Made by a program: the position numbers and the translations under genes. 64,000 nt of DNA. It comes from Fistularia commersonii. Its lineage: Eukaryota > Chordata > Actinopteri > Syngnathiformes > Fistulariidae. Location of the stretch: positions 4,546,501-4,610,500 of the forward strand of contig JBBMNZ010000007.1 of the NCBI GenBank assembly GCA_037954325.1, read 5' to 3'. A model generated the notes under the pieces. It did not search any database, was not told the DNA's origin, and saw nothing but the letters and a program-made list of their open reading frames with translations. Positions 1-11,128 of this stretch are shown here, piece after piece (positions within the stretch are counted from its first letter, which is position 1; each line of letters starts with the position of its first letter).

Positions 1-2952
1 GGGTACTAATGGAAATTGGGCTACTGTGGGTCGAAGAACAAGAACAAGAAGAAGAGGAGGAGGGCATGTTCAGAAGCAGAAAGAGAGGAGGAAAGGAAAG
101 AGTCTGGGACTGAGAGTAGGGACTTTGAATATTGGGACTATGACAGGAAAAGGTAGAGAGTTGGTGGACATGATGCAGAGAAGGAAGGTGGATATACTGT
201 GTGTCCAGGAGACCAGGTGGAAAGGTAGTAAGGCTAGAGGCTTAGGAGCAGGCTTTAAGTTGTACTATTATGGTACTGACAAGAAGAGAAATGGAGTAGG
301 AGTTATCTTGAAGGAGGAGTTTGTTAGGAACGTCCTAGAGGTGAAAAGAATGTCTGATAAACTTATGAGTCTGAAACTGGAAATTGAAGGTGTGATGCTC
401 AATGTTGTTAGTGGCTATGCCCCGCAGGTGGGATGTGAATCTGAAGAGAAGGAGAAGTTCCGGAATGAGTTGGATGAAGTGATGCAGAATATTCCCAGAA
501 ATGAGAGAGTGGTCATTGGTGCAGACTTCGATGGACATGTTGGTGAAGGCAATAGAGGGGATGAAGAAGTGATGGGCAGATTTGGTATCCAGGATAGGAA
601 TGCCGAGGGACAGATGGTGGTAGATTTTGCAAAAAGGATGGAAATGGCTGTAGTGAACACCTTTTTCCAGAAAAAACAGGAACATAGGGTAACTTATAAG
701 AGCGGAGGTAGGAGCACGCAGGTAGACTACATCTTGTATAGACGAGGTAACCTGAAAGAGATCAGTGACTGCAAAGTAGTTGTAGGTGAGAGTGTAGCCA
801 GACAGCATAGGATGGTGGTTTGTAGGATGACTCTGGTGACAAGGAAGATGAAGAGGACAAAGGCAGAGCAGAGGACAAAATGGTGGAAGCTGAAAAGGGA
901 GGAGTGTTGCATGGTTTTCAGGGAGGAGTTGAGAAAGGGTCTGGGTGGTCAGGGAGAGCTTCCAGATGATTGGACAACTACAGCTAGTGTTATCAGGGAG
1001 ACAGGTAGAAGAGTACTTGGTGTGTCATCTGGGAGGAAAGTAGATAAGGAGACTTGGTGGTGGAATGAGGAAGTGCAGGAGTGTATACAGAGAAAGCGAT
1101 TAGCGAAGAAGAAGTGGGATACTGAGAGGACTGAAGAGAACAGACAGGAGTTCAGGGAGATGCGGCGAAAGGTAAAGATAGAGGTAGCAAAGGCAAAACA
1201 AAGGGCTTATGATGACTTGTATGCTCGGTTGGATAGTAAGGAGGGTGAGAATGATCTATACAGGTTGGCGAAACAGAGAGATAAAGATGGAAAGGATGTA
1301 CAACAGGTCCGGGTGATTAAGGATAGAGAGGGAAATGTATTGACAGATGCTGGAAGAGTGATGGGAAGATGGAAAGAGTACTTTGAAGAACTGATGAATG
1401 TGGAAAATGAAAGAGAGGCAAGGGTAGAAGAGGTGATTATCGTAGACCACAAAGTAGCAAAAATTAGTAAAAGTGAAGTGAGGAAGGCATTGAAGAGGAT
1501 AAAGAGTGGAAAAGCAGTTGGTCCTGATGATATACCTGTGGAGGTGTGGAAGTGTCAAGGAGAGGCAGCGGTAGATTTTCTGACTAGATTATTCAACAGG
1601 ATCTTAGAGAGTGAGAAGATGCCTGAAGAATGGAGACAAAGTGTGATGGTGCCTATTTTTAAGAATAAAGGGGATGTGCAGAATTGTGGCAACTACAGAG
1701 GGATAAAGTTGATGAGCCATACAATGAAGTTATGGGAAAGAGTAGTGGAAACTAGACTGAGTGCAGAAGTCGGTATTTGTGAACAGCAGTATGGCTTCAT
1801 GCCTAGGAAGAGTACTACAGATGCAGTATTTGCATTGAGAATGCTAATAGAAAAGTACAGAGAAGGCCAGAGGGAGTTGCATTGCGTTTTTGTAGACCTA
1901 GAAAAAGCATATGACAGGGTGCCAAGAGAGGAGCTCTGGTATTGTATGAGGAAGTCTGGAGTGGTAGAGAAGTATGTTAGACTGGTGCAGGACATGTATG
2001 CTTGCTGTGAGACACTGGTACGGTGTGCTGTAGGGGTAACAGAGAAGTTCAAGGTGGAGGTGGGACTCCATCAGGGATCAGCTCTGAGCCCCTTCTTGTT
2101 CGCAATGGTGATGGACAGGCTGACAGATGTGGTTAGACAGGAATCCCCATGGACCATGATGTTTGCGGATGACATTGTGATCTGTAGTGAGAGCAGAAAA
2201 CAGGTAGAGGAAAATCTAGAGAGGTGGAGGTATGCTCTGGAAAGGAGAGGAATGAAAGTTAGTCGCAGCAAGACAGAATATATGTGTGTGAATGAGAGGA
2301 ACTCGGGTGGAACGGTGAGGCTACAGGGAGTGGAGATCAAGAAGCTGGAGGATTTCAGGTACTTGGGGTCAACAGTCCAGAGTAACGGAGAGTGCGGAAA
2401 AGAGGTGAAGAGACGGGTCCAAGCAGGTTGGAATGGGTGGAGAAAAGTGTCAGGCGTACCAAGAGATAGAAGACTTTCAGCCAGAATAAAAGGAAAGGTG
2501 TACAAGACAGTGGTGAGACCAGCGATGATGTTTGGACTAGAAACTGTTACAATGACCAAAAGACAGCAGGCAGAACTAGAGGTTGCAGAGATGAAGATGT
2601 TGAGGTTCTCTTTGGGAGTGACCAGGATGGATAGGATCAGGAATGAGTCTATCAGAGGGACGGCACATGTTCGATGTTTTGGAGAGAAGGTCAGAGAAGC
2701 CAGACTGAGATGGTTCGGTCATGTACAGAGAAGAGATAGTGAATATATTGGTAGACGGATGCTGGAATTGGAGCTGCCAGGCAGGAGGTCTCGAGGAAGA
2801 CCAAAGAGACGATTTATGGACGTAGTGAGAGAGGATATGAAGGTAGTTGGTGTGAGAGAGGAAGATACAGAGAATAGGGTTAGATGGAGAAAGTTGACTC
2901 GCTGTGGCGACCCCAGACGGGAAAAGCCGAAAGAAGAAGAAGAAGAAGAAGA
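1..2952 (+). mobile_element. RTE-type LINE retrotransposon, nearly full-length coding part
   Basis: A non-LTR retrotransposon copy that is cut by the left window edge. One long frame encodes an APE-type endonuclease followed by reverse transcriptase. The 3' end is the sequence GCTGTGGCGACCCC, then CCGAAA, then a (GAA)n tail at 2931-2952, which is the 3' structure I associate with fish RTE/Expander-like elements. There is almost no 3'UTR and no poly(A), as is usual in the RTE clade. The copy shows no frameshift or internal stop over about 2.9 kb, so it is probably young. The clade is assigned from memory of the family; a Repbase/Dfam search would settle the name. Confidence 0.88.
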
Positions 2953-3067
2953 TCGTCAGAAACACAAGAATTCACACAGAACTTTCTCAGCTCTTGACAA
3001 AGCCTACGTCCCGCGAGGAATGGGAGGAGGGAGGTTCATGTGTGTGTATGTCATTCTCATGAAATAA
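26..3067 (+). CDS. RTE-type LINE ORF: endonuclease plus reverse transcriptase
   Basis: The 1013-codon frame encodes the protein that nicks target DNA and reverse-transcribes the LINE RNA. Endonuclease motifs: QETRW (residues 61-65), YAPQ (131-134), GADFDGH (165-171), STQVDYIL (230-237) and RQHRMV (259-264). Reverse transcriptase motifs: FVDLEKAYD (622-630), HQGSALSPF (682-690) and the FADD catalytic box (713-716) with both aspartates present. Two oddities are visible. The third endonuclease motif normally reads D-x-N, but here it is D167-F-D169. The frame also runs through the (GAA)n tail as poly-Glu and about 38 codons into flanking DNA, so the last ~50 residues are probably not native protein. 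The first Met is simply the first in the open frame; the true start may lie left of the window. Confidence 0.85.
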   Translation: MGRRTRTRRRGGGHVQKQKERRKGKSLGLRVGTLNIGTMTGKGRELVDMMQRRKVDILCVQETRWKGSKARGLGAGFKLYYYGTDKKRNGVGVILKEEFVRNVLEVKRMSDKLMSLKLEIEGVMLNVVSGYAPQVGCESEEKEKFRNELDEVMQNIPRNERVVIGADFDGHVGEGNRGDEEVMGRFGIQDRNAEGQMVVDFAKRMEMAVVNTFFQKKQEHRVTYKSGGRSTQVDYILYRRGNLKEISDCKVVVGESVARQHRMVVCRMTLVTRKMKRTKAEQRTKWWKLKREECCMVFREELRKGLGGQGELPDDWTTTASVIRETGRRVLGVSSGRKVDKETWWWNEEVQECIQRKRLAKKKWDTERTEENRQEFREMRRKVKIEVAKAKQRAYDDLYARLDSKEGENDLYRLAKQRDKDGKDVQQVRVIKDREGNVLTDAGRVMGRWKEYFEELMNVENEREARVEEVIIVDHKVAKISKSEVRKALKRIKSGKAVGPDDIPVEVWKCQGEAAVDFLTRLFNRILESEKMPEEWRQSVMVPIFKNKGDVQNCGNYRGIKLMSHTMKLWERVVETRLSAEVGICEQQYGFMPRKSTTDAVFALRMLIEKYREGQRELHCVFVDLEKAYDRVPREELWYCMRKSGVVEKYVRLVQDMYACCETLVRCAVGVTEKFKVEVGLHQGSALSPFLFAMVMDRLTDVVRQESPWTMMFADDIVICSESRKQVEENLERWRYALERRGMKVSRSKTEYMCVNERNSGGTVRLQGVEIKKLEDFRYLGSTVQSNGECGKEVKRRVQAGWNGWRKVSGVPRDRRLSARIKGKVYKTVVRPAMMFGLETVTMTKRQQAELEVAEMKMLRFSLGVTRMDRIRNESIRGTAHVRCFGEKVREARLRWFGHVQRRDSEYIGRRMLELELPGRRSRGRPKRRFMDVVREDMKVVGVREEDTENRVRWRKLTRCGDPRREKPKEEEEEEDRQKHKNSHRTFSALDKAYVPRGMGGGRFMCVYVILMK

Positions 3068-6000
3068 CCCTTTCATCGCCCTCATCTTCATTAAACCGCG
3101 ACCTCGTCCCCATTCTAGCGCCCTGCGAAGCTTTAAGGGGTCCTTCATTTTCAGGTTGGCAAGCGCATCGGACGATAAATATTTTTCTCACTGACTCACT
3201 GCCGGACCTACCGCCATCTGAATTGGCTCTTGACCTTTTCATGGAAGTTTCCAGAATTGAAATGAGCCAGGGGTTTTGATTTGATTCGGATTAATATGAA
3301 ATTCCATTCTGGAATCGGTCGCGACTATTTCTTTACAGATGGCGTGTTCCCTTCGAAACGATCCGTGGAAAAGGAGCCGTAAGAGTTGTCAGTCCTTGGA
3401 TGGACAGCTGCTGCTCTCCATGCCTCCTTCTTTCAACCACTACTGACACCTTATTTTTTCTTGCGAGGTTCATCCACTGTGACGCTTTTTATCCAGCCCT
3501 TTATTTTAACGCAGGGGTTCGACCTGCAGGTTTTTTTTTTTTTTTTTTTTTTGTCTTTTTTTTTACTGTCATTAGCATTTATCTCTTCAAGACTCTCTTG
3601 CTTGTTGCCATGGAAACCAAGCATTCTGATCCAGTTCGCGACGTTGCCGGTCTCAATGTATGCCCGCCGTTCGAGACTGCTCGAGACTTTATGCGGGCAC
3701 GTGATTGTTTTGATTCCCAGCATGATGCTAGCTGGTTTCCTTGCAGCGTCGAGTCTGTGGAATTCTTTTTCAGCTATCTTTTTTTTTTTTTCCTCACGCG
3801 CTCGCACAAAATCCCTCACCGGTTGTGCCAACGTCGGTGTGCCGTTATCCATCTCCGGGGCGTCCCGAAGGCCAAGGGGGCGGCGGCGTCATGCGATCAT
3901 TCGGGTTTAATCCGGCGCTTTCCCCCTCTGCTGTCACGTCGTTCCGGTAATCGGCGAGGAACCCGCAACCCCCCTCCCGGGACTCTCCTTTATTTACTGC
4001 ACCTCCCGAACGTTAACGGCCGCAGGTGGCGGTAAAACCACCCAGGCGTGGTGGGTGTGGCCATTACAGGCCGCGCCGCTAATCAGAGGCGGGAAACTCT
4101 CAGCAGATTACGGCGCCATGATAAATGTTTATGGCACTACATTAAGAGGAAATTACCTCTTTTTTTTTTTTTTTTTTTTTTTTCTCTTGCGCTCGGGACC
4201 AGATCATTCACTTGGCGTGTTGCGTCATCGGGCGCACTGTAAATTAGTCTCCACCTTTCAGCCGGTAAGGCGGTGGCGGCGGCGGCGGCGGTGGCGGCGG
4301 GGGGGGAGATTACAGAGATCAATCTTTCAGACGGGCAGTTAAAATCATTATTTGGCTTCCTGCAGGACACGGGTGGCACCGCTGGGTGACAAATTGTGCC
4401 GCGTTGTTATAAACATCCTCGCTCGCTGACTGCTGAGGGCCCGACTCCCTCCCCCACGCTTCCTCAGCCCTCCACGGGCAGAGGAAGAGGAGGACACTCT
4501 GAGTTAGAGGGGTTATTATGGCAGTGAGGGCCTCCGCCGCCATTCATAGGTCCAATAACAAGCCCGCGGTGGCTCTCCGAGCTTGAGATTTACAGTGCGA
4601 CACCCCCCACACATACACAGCGTCATCCCCCCGGAGAGAAAGAGGACAAACTGTTGCAGCGTCTTCTAACCGGTGTGGTTTATAGTGTTTCCTGGTAGCT
4701 CTTACCTCAATGGGGTGTGTTCAAACTCTTCCTGGAGGCTGAATCCCCACGTATATGAAACACATGAAATGTGAGCGTGTTGATTTGTCCTTGCACTGTG
4801 ATTTTACTATAATTATCTAGGTCTGGAGAGACAGGAACTAGTGTTGTTTTACCCGCTGCTAGTTAGTAGACGCCAATAGCAACGACCGCCTTGTTGTTGC
4901 TATTAGCCATGTCATTTAGCAAGGTGAAGGATCATGATTTCTGATAGGAGAAGCCCAAACGCAGGGAAAGGATGTTCTGAAAGCAGGGTCCTGGCTCTGC
5001 TGCTCAGTTGTTTGTTCCATTTGTGTTGCTGGTTTCTGAGTGTAAACAGAGAAGCTACACCGGTGTGTGTTTTCTGTGCATCGGATCTTGCCAGGAAAAC
5101 TCGGACATAAAACGTCCACCAACCGCCGCGACTGACATAGTCCACAACCTGGCACCGATTTGCATTTCTTTTTTTTAACCGACGTGCGTCATCGAGACGC
5201 GCGTCCGCCCCCCTCCGCCCCCCTTCTCCCATGACCGCATCACCGGCTGCTAATCCGGCTAATCTCTCCATTGGCCACTGTTTCGGAGGTGGCTGTTTCC
5301 CCCGTTTATTTTTGGAGAATGATTAAGCATTGTGGAATGCACAATGGCTTAACCTCCCAGCTGGATGTCTTTGCATCAACCCCCTCGCCACCATCTCTCG
5401 CACCGACACCCCACAGAACGCTCGGGCAAAATTCAACGGGAAGTCCCGACGCTCATTTTCCATCTGAAAAATGCAAGCAGACCAATTACACGATATCATT
5501 CAAATGACACTCTGACGGGAGGGTGTTGGGGAGGAGGGAGACCTGGCTGAAGATAACACCCTTCCTTTTTTCTGACCCTGAAAGGATTTAATGAGGCAGA
5601 AGATTTCTACAAAAAAAAAAAAATCTCTTTTTAATTACCGTAAGGGCCCATTTCCTCTCCTGTAGTCCAATAATGACCCGGTCCGGGAAAATCAATTTGG
5701 AGCCGCAGCACGAGAGGGAGAACCGCCGTTTCATCCCCCCACCCCCACCCCCCGGGCCGAAGAATCGCCGGTAACCGTATGCTAAACTTTCGCGGCGGGG
5801 GGGGGGGGGGGCTGAGCTCAGCGGATCTCTGTCTGTTCAGTGCAGGTGTAGCGTAGCGTGGCGAGCGCTAATAGCCCGGGCTCTCGTCTGCCGTTTATGA
5901 CAGCAGCGGCTTGTTTGCGCTCACGTAAAACAAATCACGAGCATCTCGGGACCGGGATGAGGCAGCGACCGTGTCCTTGCAGCAAAGGGGGGGGCGGGGC

Positions 6001-6508
6001 TTATCTCTGCTTAAATATTTGGATAAACCCGGCACGCTAAACCCTGGAGGTAGTTTGTCGCTGTCGTTGGTGTTCAGGTTGCTCTGAGGTCATATTTGTT
6101 TCCTATTTTCACGGGGGACTTGAAAGCACATGGAGGAAGAATCCGGTCGGGCGATGGCAGGTCTTGATCGAACACACAGACCCGACGGTCGCTCAACGAT
6201 AGCACATTAGCTCTGGATCCAACGGAGCACGAGTAGCGTTCAAGAGTGTGTTGTCTTGTTCAAAATTTTTTTTTTTTTCCTTTCCACTTTTTTCTGTAAT
6301 ATTTCCGCTGCTTAAAGGGAATATTAAAAAAAAAGAACTACTCAGAAAACAAAAAGCGCAAATTCCGTTACCATTCTCCGACCCCGGCCGGCGTCGCCCT
6401 AGCCTGGAGGCGAGGAGATGGACGCAGCTGCGCCTCCTCGTTCTCCTGGCACAAAAGGGGTCTTGCTTCGTAAAATCCGGTGCTCCTACTCCGCCGAGCG
6501 GCTTCAGT
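3068..6508. other. CpG-rich spacer, no gene seen
   Basis: No supported exon. The region holds T tracts at about 3531-3552, 3778-3791 and 4160-4183, a CGG-rich tract at 4270-4306, an A tract near 5611-5623 and a G tract near 5799-5810. The open frames here cross these tracts, have skewed composition and show no recognisable domain. Confidence 0.6.
4270..4306 (+). repeat. CGG/TGG trinucleotide-rich tract
   Basis: About a dozen GGC/GGT triplets followed by a run of eight G. This GC-only tract could form quadruplex structures. No gene or promoter is evident beside it. Confidence 0.8.
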
Positions 6509-6546
6509 ACACACACACAAACACACACACACACACACACACACAT
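6509..6546 (+). repeat. (CA)n microsatellite
   Basis: About 38 bases of CA dinucleotides with one CAA interruption. Confidence 0.95.
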
Positions 6547-7060
6547 CTGTAGCATTACTGCCCTCTTAGCTAATGCTAACTTTTCCCATCTATTTGTGAG
6601 GGTTTACTGAACGGTGGCTTCTTCCCCTTCCCCCTCAGATTCATGTCACATTCATGTCAAGACTATAGGCAGATATGAGAACAATCCCCCCCCGCCCCGC
6701 CACAGGAGAACATCAGATGAGGAAGAGGAGGCCCAGCTGCCGAGCAGCCAACTCTTTGGCGGCGTCTGCGGCTCCCGCGGCTTTGGGCGCGTCTGCAAAG
6801 AGCACAAACGTGTCCTTGTCATTTGTGATGCGTGTAAGCACTCAGATGCAATTACATTACATTACATTGAGATGCATTATTTATGATCGGCGTCCGTCCG
6901 GGGCGACTTAGCAAACAGCACGGTTTGTCGCGCCCCTGCGCGTTGTTGTCATCGTCCTCGCTGGCTGAAAGGAAAGCGGGGATTCGGACAAGAAGGCATA
7001 CAGGGACCGGGGTTCTGATGCGTTCTCATTTTAATTTATTTACTCTCGCCAACCCCGGAT

Positions 7061-7215
7061 TGAATGGTTATATTTCTCTATATGACTTGTGAATGAGAAA
7101 TTGAATGGCTGTATATCGCTACATGTAGCTCTGTGGTCGCTCCAGGGTGAACCCCGCCTCTGGTCACCATGAGTACAAGATAAGCAGTGTAGATATTGAA
7201 TGAATGAATGAACAA
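7061..7215 (+). repeat. L2-type LINE 3'-end fragment with GAAT tail
   Basis: The order GAATGG..., CTCTGTGGTCG, AGGGTGAACCCCGCCTCT, GATAAGCAG and then (TGAA)n matches the 3' end I know from fish L2/Maui-like LINEs or SINEs that share that tail. The copy is diverged. The family is assigned from memory. Confidence 0.6.
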
Positions 7216-8076
7216 ACACATACAGTAAATATTTCTGTATTACCTCCTGTTACAAGTCTTTTCGCCCGCACAGGGTGAAAGAGAGTTTACATTGAATGGG
7301 TATTAATCATGATTAATCCGCATTAATCCACCATGGCCCTGTGATTAATCATATTAAACATACAAAGATACTCCTCCGAATATCCTCCGGTGGGTGCGTC
7401 GGGCCTCAGGGTCACAGCTGGATCCCGCTCCACTTATTTGTCTGCATCTTTAACAACCAAAAAGAAAAGAATAGAAAAACACTGATGCTGAAGGTTTCCC
7501 AGAAAATGACAGCAAACAGCAGCGACTCATCGCCGCCTCGCCAATCACACACACGCATACACACACACACACACGTGCAAAAGCACATTCGGAGATGACA
7601 GTGATTGGAGCAGAATCCATCCAGATAAGATGGCCGTGGGAGATAATCCAGAGTGAAACCTCAGAACGGACGCGGATGAAAGAACCTGGCAGATATTGTT
7701 GTTATTATTATTCTTTGTCCCCTCACTGACGCTCTACTGAATGATGTTTTTTTTTACCTCCTCCACCTTCTCATCGGGAGTTGAGTCGGGAGGCTGGCGT
7801 GTTTGCGTGGCGCCACGGCGATCAATTAGCGGAACGGGACGCCAACCATTACTCTTACCGAGTGGCAACTTAATAGAGACATAGATTTCCAGCAATTACG
7901 TTAATTACTCCGTTTAATTTTCAATGGCTTTGCCGCAGACGGGGCGCTCGCCATCCGGGGGCTGACAATGAGCAGCGGGGAAGCGGGGGGGCAATCAAAC
8001 CCTGATTTATCTCAGAGCGCGAGTACGCAGTGTGTGTGTTTTGTCTCATAGTTATTTCCAGTGCAGTTAACACACC
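7216..8076. other. Spacer with an AT-motif-rich block
   Basis: No exon is supported. A (CA)n run lies at 7553-7574. The block at about 7810-7930 contains several TAATTA/CAATTA-like motifs within otherwise CpG-rich DNA and could be a conserved non-coding element. That is only an impression, because conservation cannot be tested here. Confidence 0.3.
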
Positions 8077-8343
8077 GAGCGAAGAGCTAACGCATACTTT
8101 GTTTACATTTTACAAGTATTATTCAGTAAATTGTCTTCACTCCTAGTACTTGATGATCCGACAGATAGTATTGGCAGCACTACCTGAGAGTGGTGACTGT
8201 GCTAGCTGCGAGCGAAGAGCTAACGCATACTTTGTTTACATTTTTCAAGTATGATTGAGTGAGTTGTCTTCACTCCTAGTACTTGATGATCCCGCAGATA
8301 GTATTGGGAGTACTAGTCGAGAGTGGTGACTGTGCGTACTGCC
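8077..8343 (+). repeat. 133-bp tandem duplication, two copies
   Basis: Copy 1 starts at 8077 and copy 2 at 8210, both with GAGCGAAGAGCTAACGCATA. Shared blocks include CTTCACTCCTAGTACTTGAT and GAGTGGTGACTGTG. The copies differ at scattered positions (for example ACAAG versus TCAAG), so the duplication is not recent. No coding function is seen. Confidence 0.9.
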
Positions 8344-9384
8344 CAGGAGGGGGTCGTAGTATTTCTGATTCGGTGACCAATACGATCGTACGTGACCTTC
8401 TTTTGCGAAGACCGCCGCCGCCCCTTCGCGTCAGCTGGTGTTCCCGGCTCGACCACATGGGGGCGCTGTGGCGGAGCCTGTTAAACAAATATATGTTGAG
8501 TAGAACTTAATGGACTATTTTGACAGTGCTGAACATCCGAACTGTACGGAAAATATTGAACATATGGACTTTATTGACGATATCGACAATGAGCTGGAGA
8601 AGCAATTCCTCCCCCAAACCACCCCCTCCCTTGAAAGCTACCACCCCCCATGAACCTATGAACTTTATGGATAACATTGAGAGCTATGAACTTGTGAACT
8701 TTCGACAGTGTTGACTGTTTTGATTGACTGCGGTGACTCCTCTAGAATCTGATTAGCCTCCATCCTGAACGAGCGGGCCGGCGCGTTCGGCCTCCCCTGC
8801 TCCCTCTCCGACTCTCCGGACGAACCCTGACGTTCCCGCATCTCTGTACACGCCGCTGCTAAGAGTGTAAACACACACACGGGCACCGGGTCGGGGTGTT
8901 TTTTTTTTTTTTATCACAGATGTGAACAAACACCGACGGACAAGCCAAGACCAGTTTTCAAACCTGAGTAAATACACCTCGCAGGCAGCCGGGCCAAACA
9001 TCGCCCACCTTTTTTTCTTCTTTTTTTTTCCGCTTTCAACAACATTCATGATAAACTCCCAGCCTCCCTAAACCCACCGTCCGTCGTCGATGTTCGATTG
9101 CTGTAGAACCTTCACACATATTTTATATTTAGGGGGGAATATCTCGCACTGAAAAACTCTATTTCTCTCCCACCGGGTCCTGGTTCCCTATTACTGTAGC
9201 CTATCAGGCGCTAAATACTTCCAGACCTGCAGCTCCTGCCGGCAACTGTAATTATCACCACTATTTTATCCATATTTATACATCTTTTATCTATTTTTTA
9301 AACTGTTAATCCTACTAGGATCTGGCGTCTTTTGATATCTCAATGATCAGACAATGAAATGTTTTGACATTATCATAGTGATTA
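8344..9384. other. Spacer, no gene seen
   Basis: Mixed sequence with T tracts near 8899-8912 and 9009-9029. No splice-flanked frame or known domain was recognised. Frames on the minus strand here are Lys-rich because of the T tracts. Confidence 0.5.
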
Positions 9385-9697
9385 TTCAGTCATTCATTAT
9401 CTGTGCCGCTTATCCTGCGGTCAGGAGCCGGAGTCTATCGCGGCTGTCGTTTGGCAGCAGACGAGGTTCAGCCCGGGCCGATCGCAGCGCCACAAATACA
9501 GACATTCATGACCAGGATTCATCCTCTCATCTGCATCTCATACAAAGACACGACGAAGCTCTCTCTCGTTCACGCTTCTGATAGAGACGTACAACCGTTC
9601 GTTCTCTAAATCGAATGTCTTCTAGAGACACAGCAATTCACTCTTTCGTTCACGCGTCATATTGAGACGTACAACTATTCAGTCTGTCATTCACACA
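9385..9697 (-). repeat. L2-type LINE 3'-end fragment, reverse orientation
   Basis: CATTCATTATCTGTGCCGCT, TTATCCTG, then a GTCGTTTGGCAG..GAGGTTCA block and GAGACGTACAAC motifs are the reverse complement of the fish L2-type 3' tail (AGCGG.AT.GA...GAATG). The distal part repeats GAGACGTACAAC(C/T).TTC at about 9586 and 9666, suggesting local duplication. Confidence 0.55.
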
Positions 9698-9854
9698 TGC
9701 TGCTCCGGGCTTCTCGCGATCACCATCGCAGCAAACGCAACTTATCAGGACGGTTGAACGGCACGTCTTGTACGCTGATCAGAACTTATGGGAAGTCGCC
9801 CTCTGGTCTGAAGGCGATGCCAAAGGCGAAGCTTCGTGTTCCGACCGCCGCGAG

Positions 9855-9904
9855 CACCACCTCGCACCACCTCGCACCACCTCGCACCACCTCGCACCAC
9901 CTCG
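9855..9904 (+). repeat. Decamer tandem repeat CACCACCTCG x5
   Basis: Five perfect copies of CACCACCTCG. On the minus strand the unit reads CGAGGTGGTG, a splice-donor-like GAG|GTGGTG. The array begins exactly at the end of the possible minus-strand exon at 9901-10030. Confidence 0.95.
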
Positions 9905-10030
9905 AGATCGGCGGGTAGGAAGTGAAAGTCGACTTCGATTTGAGGCGCCGCGCCGCGGTTGATGAACTTCCATCTCCACGCTTCTGTGAACCAATATGTT
10001 TCTATCAGCGTGTGCAGGTTTGGCGTTCCG
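9901..10030 (-). CDS. Possible coding exon of an unidentified gene
   Basis: On the minus strand a good 3' splice site (pyrimidine-rich GTGTTTTCACGC... ending GCCGCAG) is followed by 130 nt that read 43 codons after one leading base. The peptide includes YWFTEAWRWKFINRGAAPQ and then IEVDFHFLPADLE, which looks like a folded protein (Trp/Phe-rich, mixed polarity) rather than translated spacer. The downstream donor would be GAG|GTGGTG, which is a weak match. I do not recognise the family and no neighbouring exon is secure. It may be a chance frame. Confidence 0.25.
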
Positions 10031-10056
10031 CTGCGGCACCCAGCGTGAAAACACAG

Positions 10057-10097
10057 CCCACACACACACAGACACACACACACACACACACACACAC
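10057..10097 (+). repeat. (CA)n microsatellite
   Basis: About 41 bases of CA with one GACA interruption. On the minus strand it lies just upstream of the candidate exon's acceptor. Confidence 0.95.
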
Positions 10098-11095
10098 TTA
10101 GTCGCTAGGCTTCGTAACCCCCTCCAATCACACTCCAGCCGAGAGGAACCCCAGCAAAGTAGATGTCAACGATGATGGATGGGCCTCGCTGGAGGACTGA
10201 TAGACGACCCGGGGAGGGTGGCCATATTGGTTTTGTATCACGTGTTATGGCGCCGCTGTGGTGAGAGAGCGCGGCCCACGGCGACCTCCGGGCGACCTTT
10301 GCCCGCGCTCGGAAGCTGGACGCGACTCTTGACGGGCACAACCAGGCGTCTGAGGAAAAAACACCGAGGCGTTTGTTTTCTTCTTCCTTTCTTCCCTCTT
10401 CTTCTTCGTCATCCTATTCTTCACCGTGGCGCAAAATTTCCAATACGTTGTGCTAATTAAATGCAGAGGAAGTAATTAAAAAGTGCCACTATCTGCTGCG
10501 GGCAGACAGCGTGCCTCTGCGAAGACGCCGGATAAACACCGAGGACGGGGCGCCGCTTTCAGAGTCCGGATGAAAATTCAATTCCCGCGACCATCTCCGC
10601 AAAGCATCGTCGGATTGGTCGAAACGGCCGGCCGTAAATAGCGGGAGCCGAGGCCGATTTACGCCGAGCTTAACGTCACTCGGTTTTTACAATCGGCCCC
10701 GAAGGAGGCCTGATTTACGCTCGCGCCGACGGGGAGAGTCACAGCGCCGTAAGACGAACGCCGAAGGGCGACGCTCGTAAATACGAGCCCGACCCTGGAA
10801 CGACAAGGATCTCATCCATTTCCTGGCGGGTTCCGTAATCAGATCGACAGAGGAAAGACGGGGCCGAAAAATAAAAAAAAAATAAAAAAATATAGCGGCG
10901 GGAAGTCACTTTGTAGAAGACAATAACAGTATTACTTAATCCGTGTACTCTGTAATACAGTAAAAACACTACACGACCTTCAGCAGTCTGCTCGTCATGG
11001 TGATATTGCGTCCTCTGGTTGGAGCGCTAATAGTGATTTGACCCTTGACCTCTTCTAGCGTGCAGCGAGGGTCAGGTCTCACTGTGTATGTGCGT

Positions 11096-11128
<33 letters not shown>

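Noticed and set aside
335..2965. Minus-strand frames inside the LINE
   Set aside because: They are antisense shadows of the RTE coding frame.
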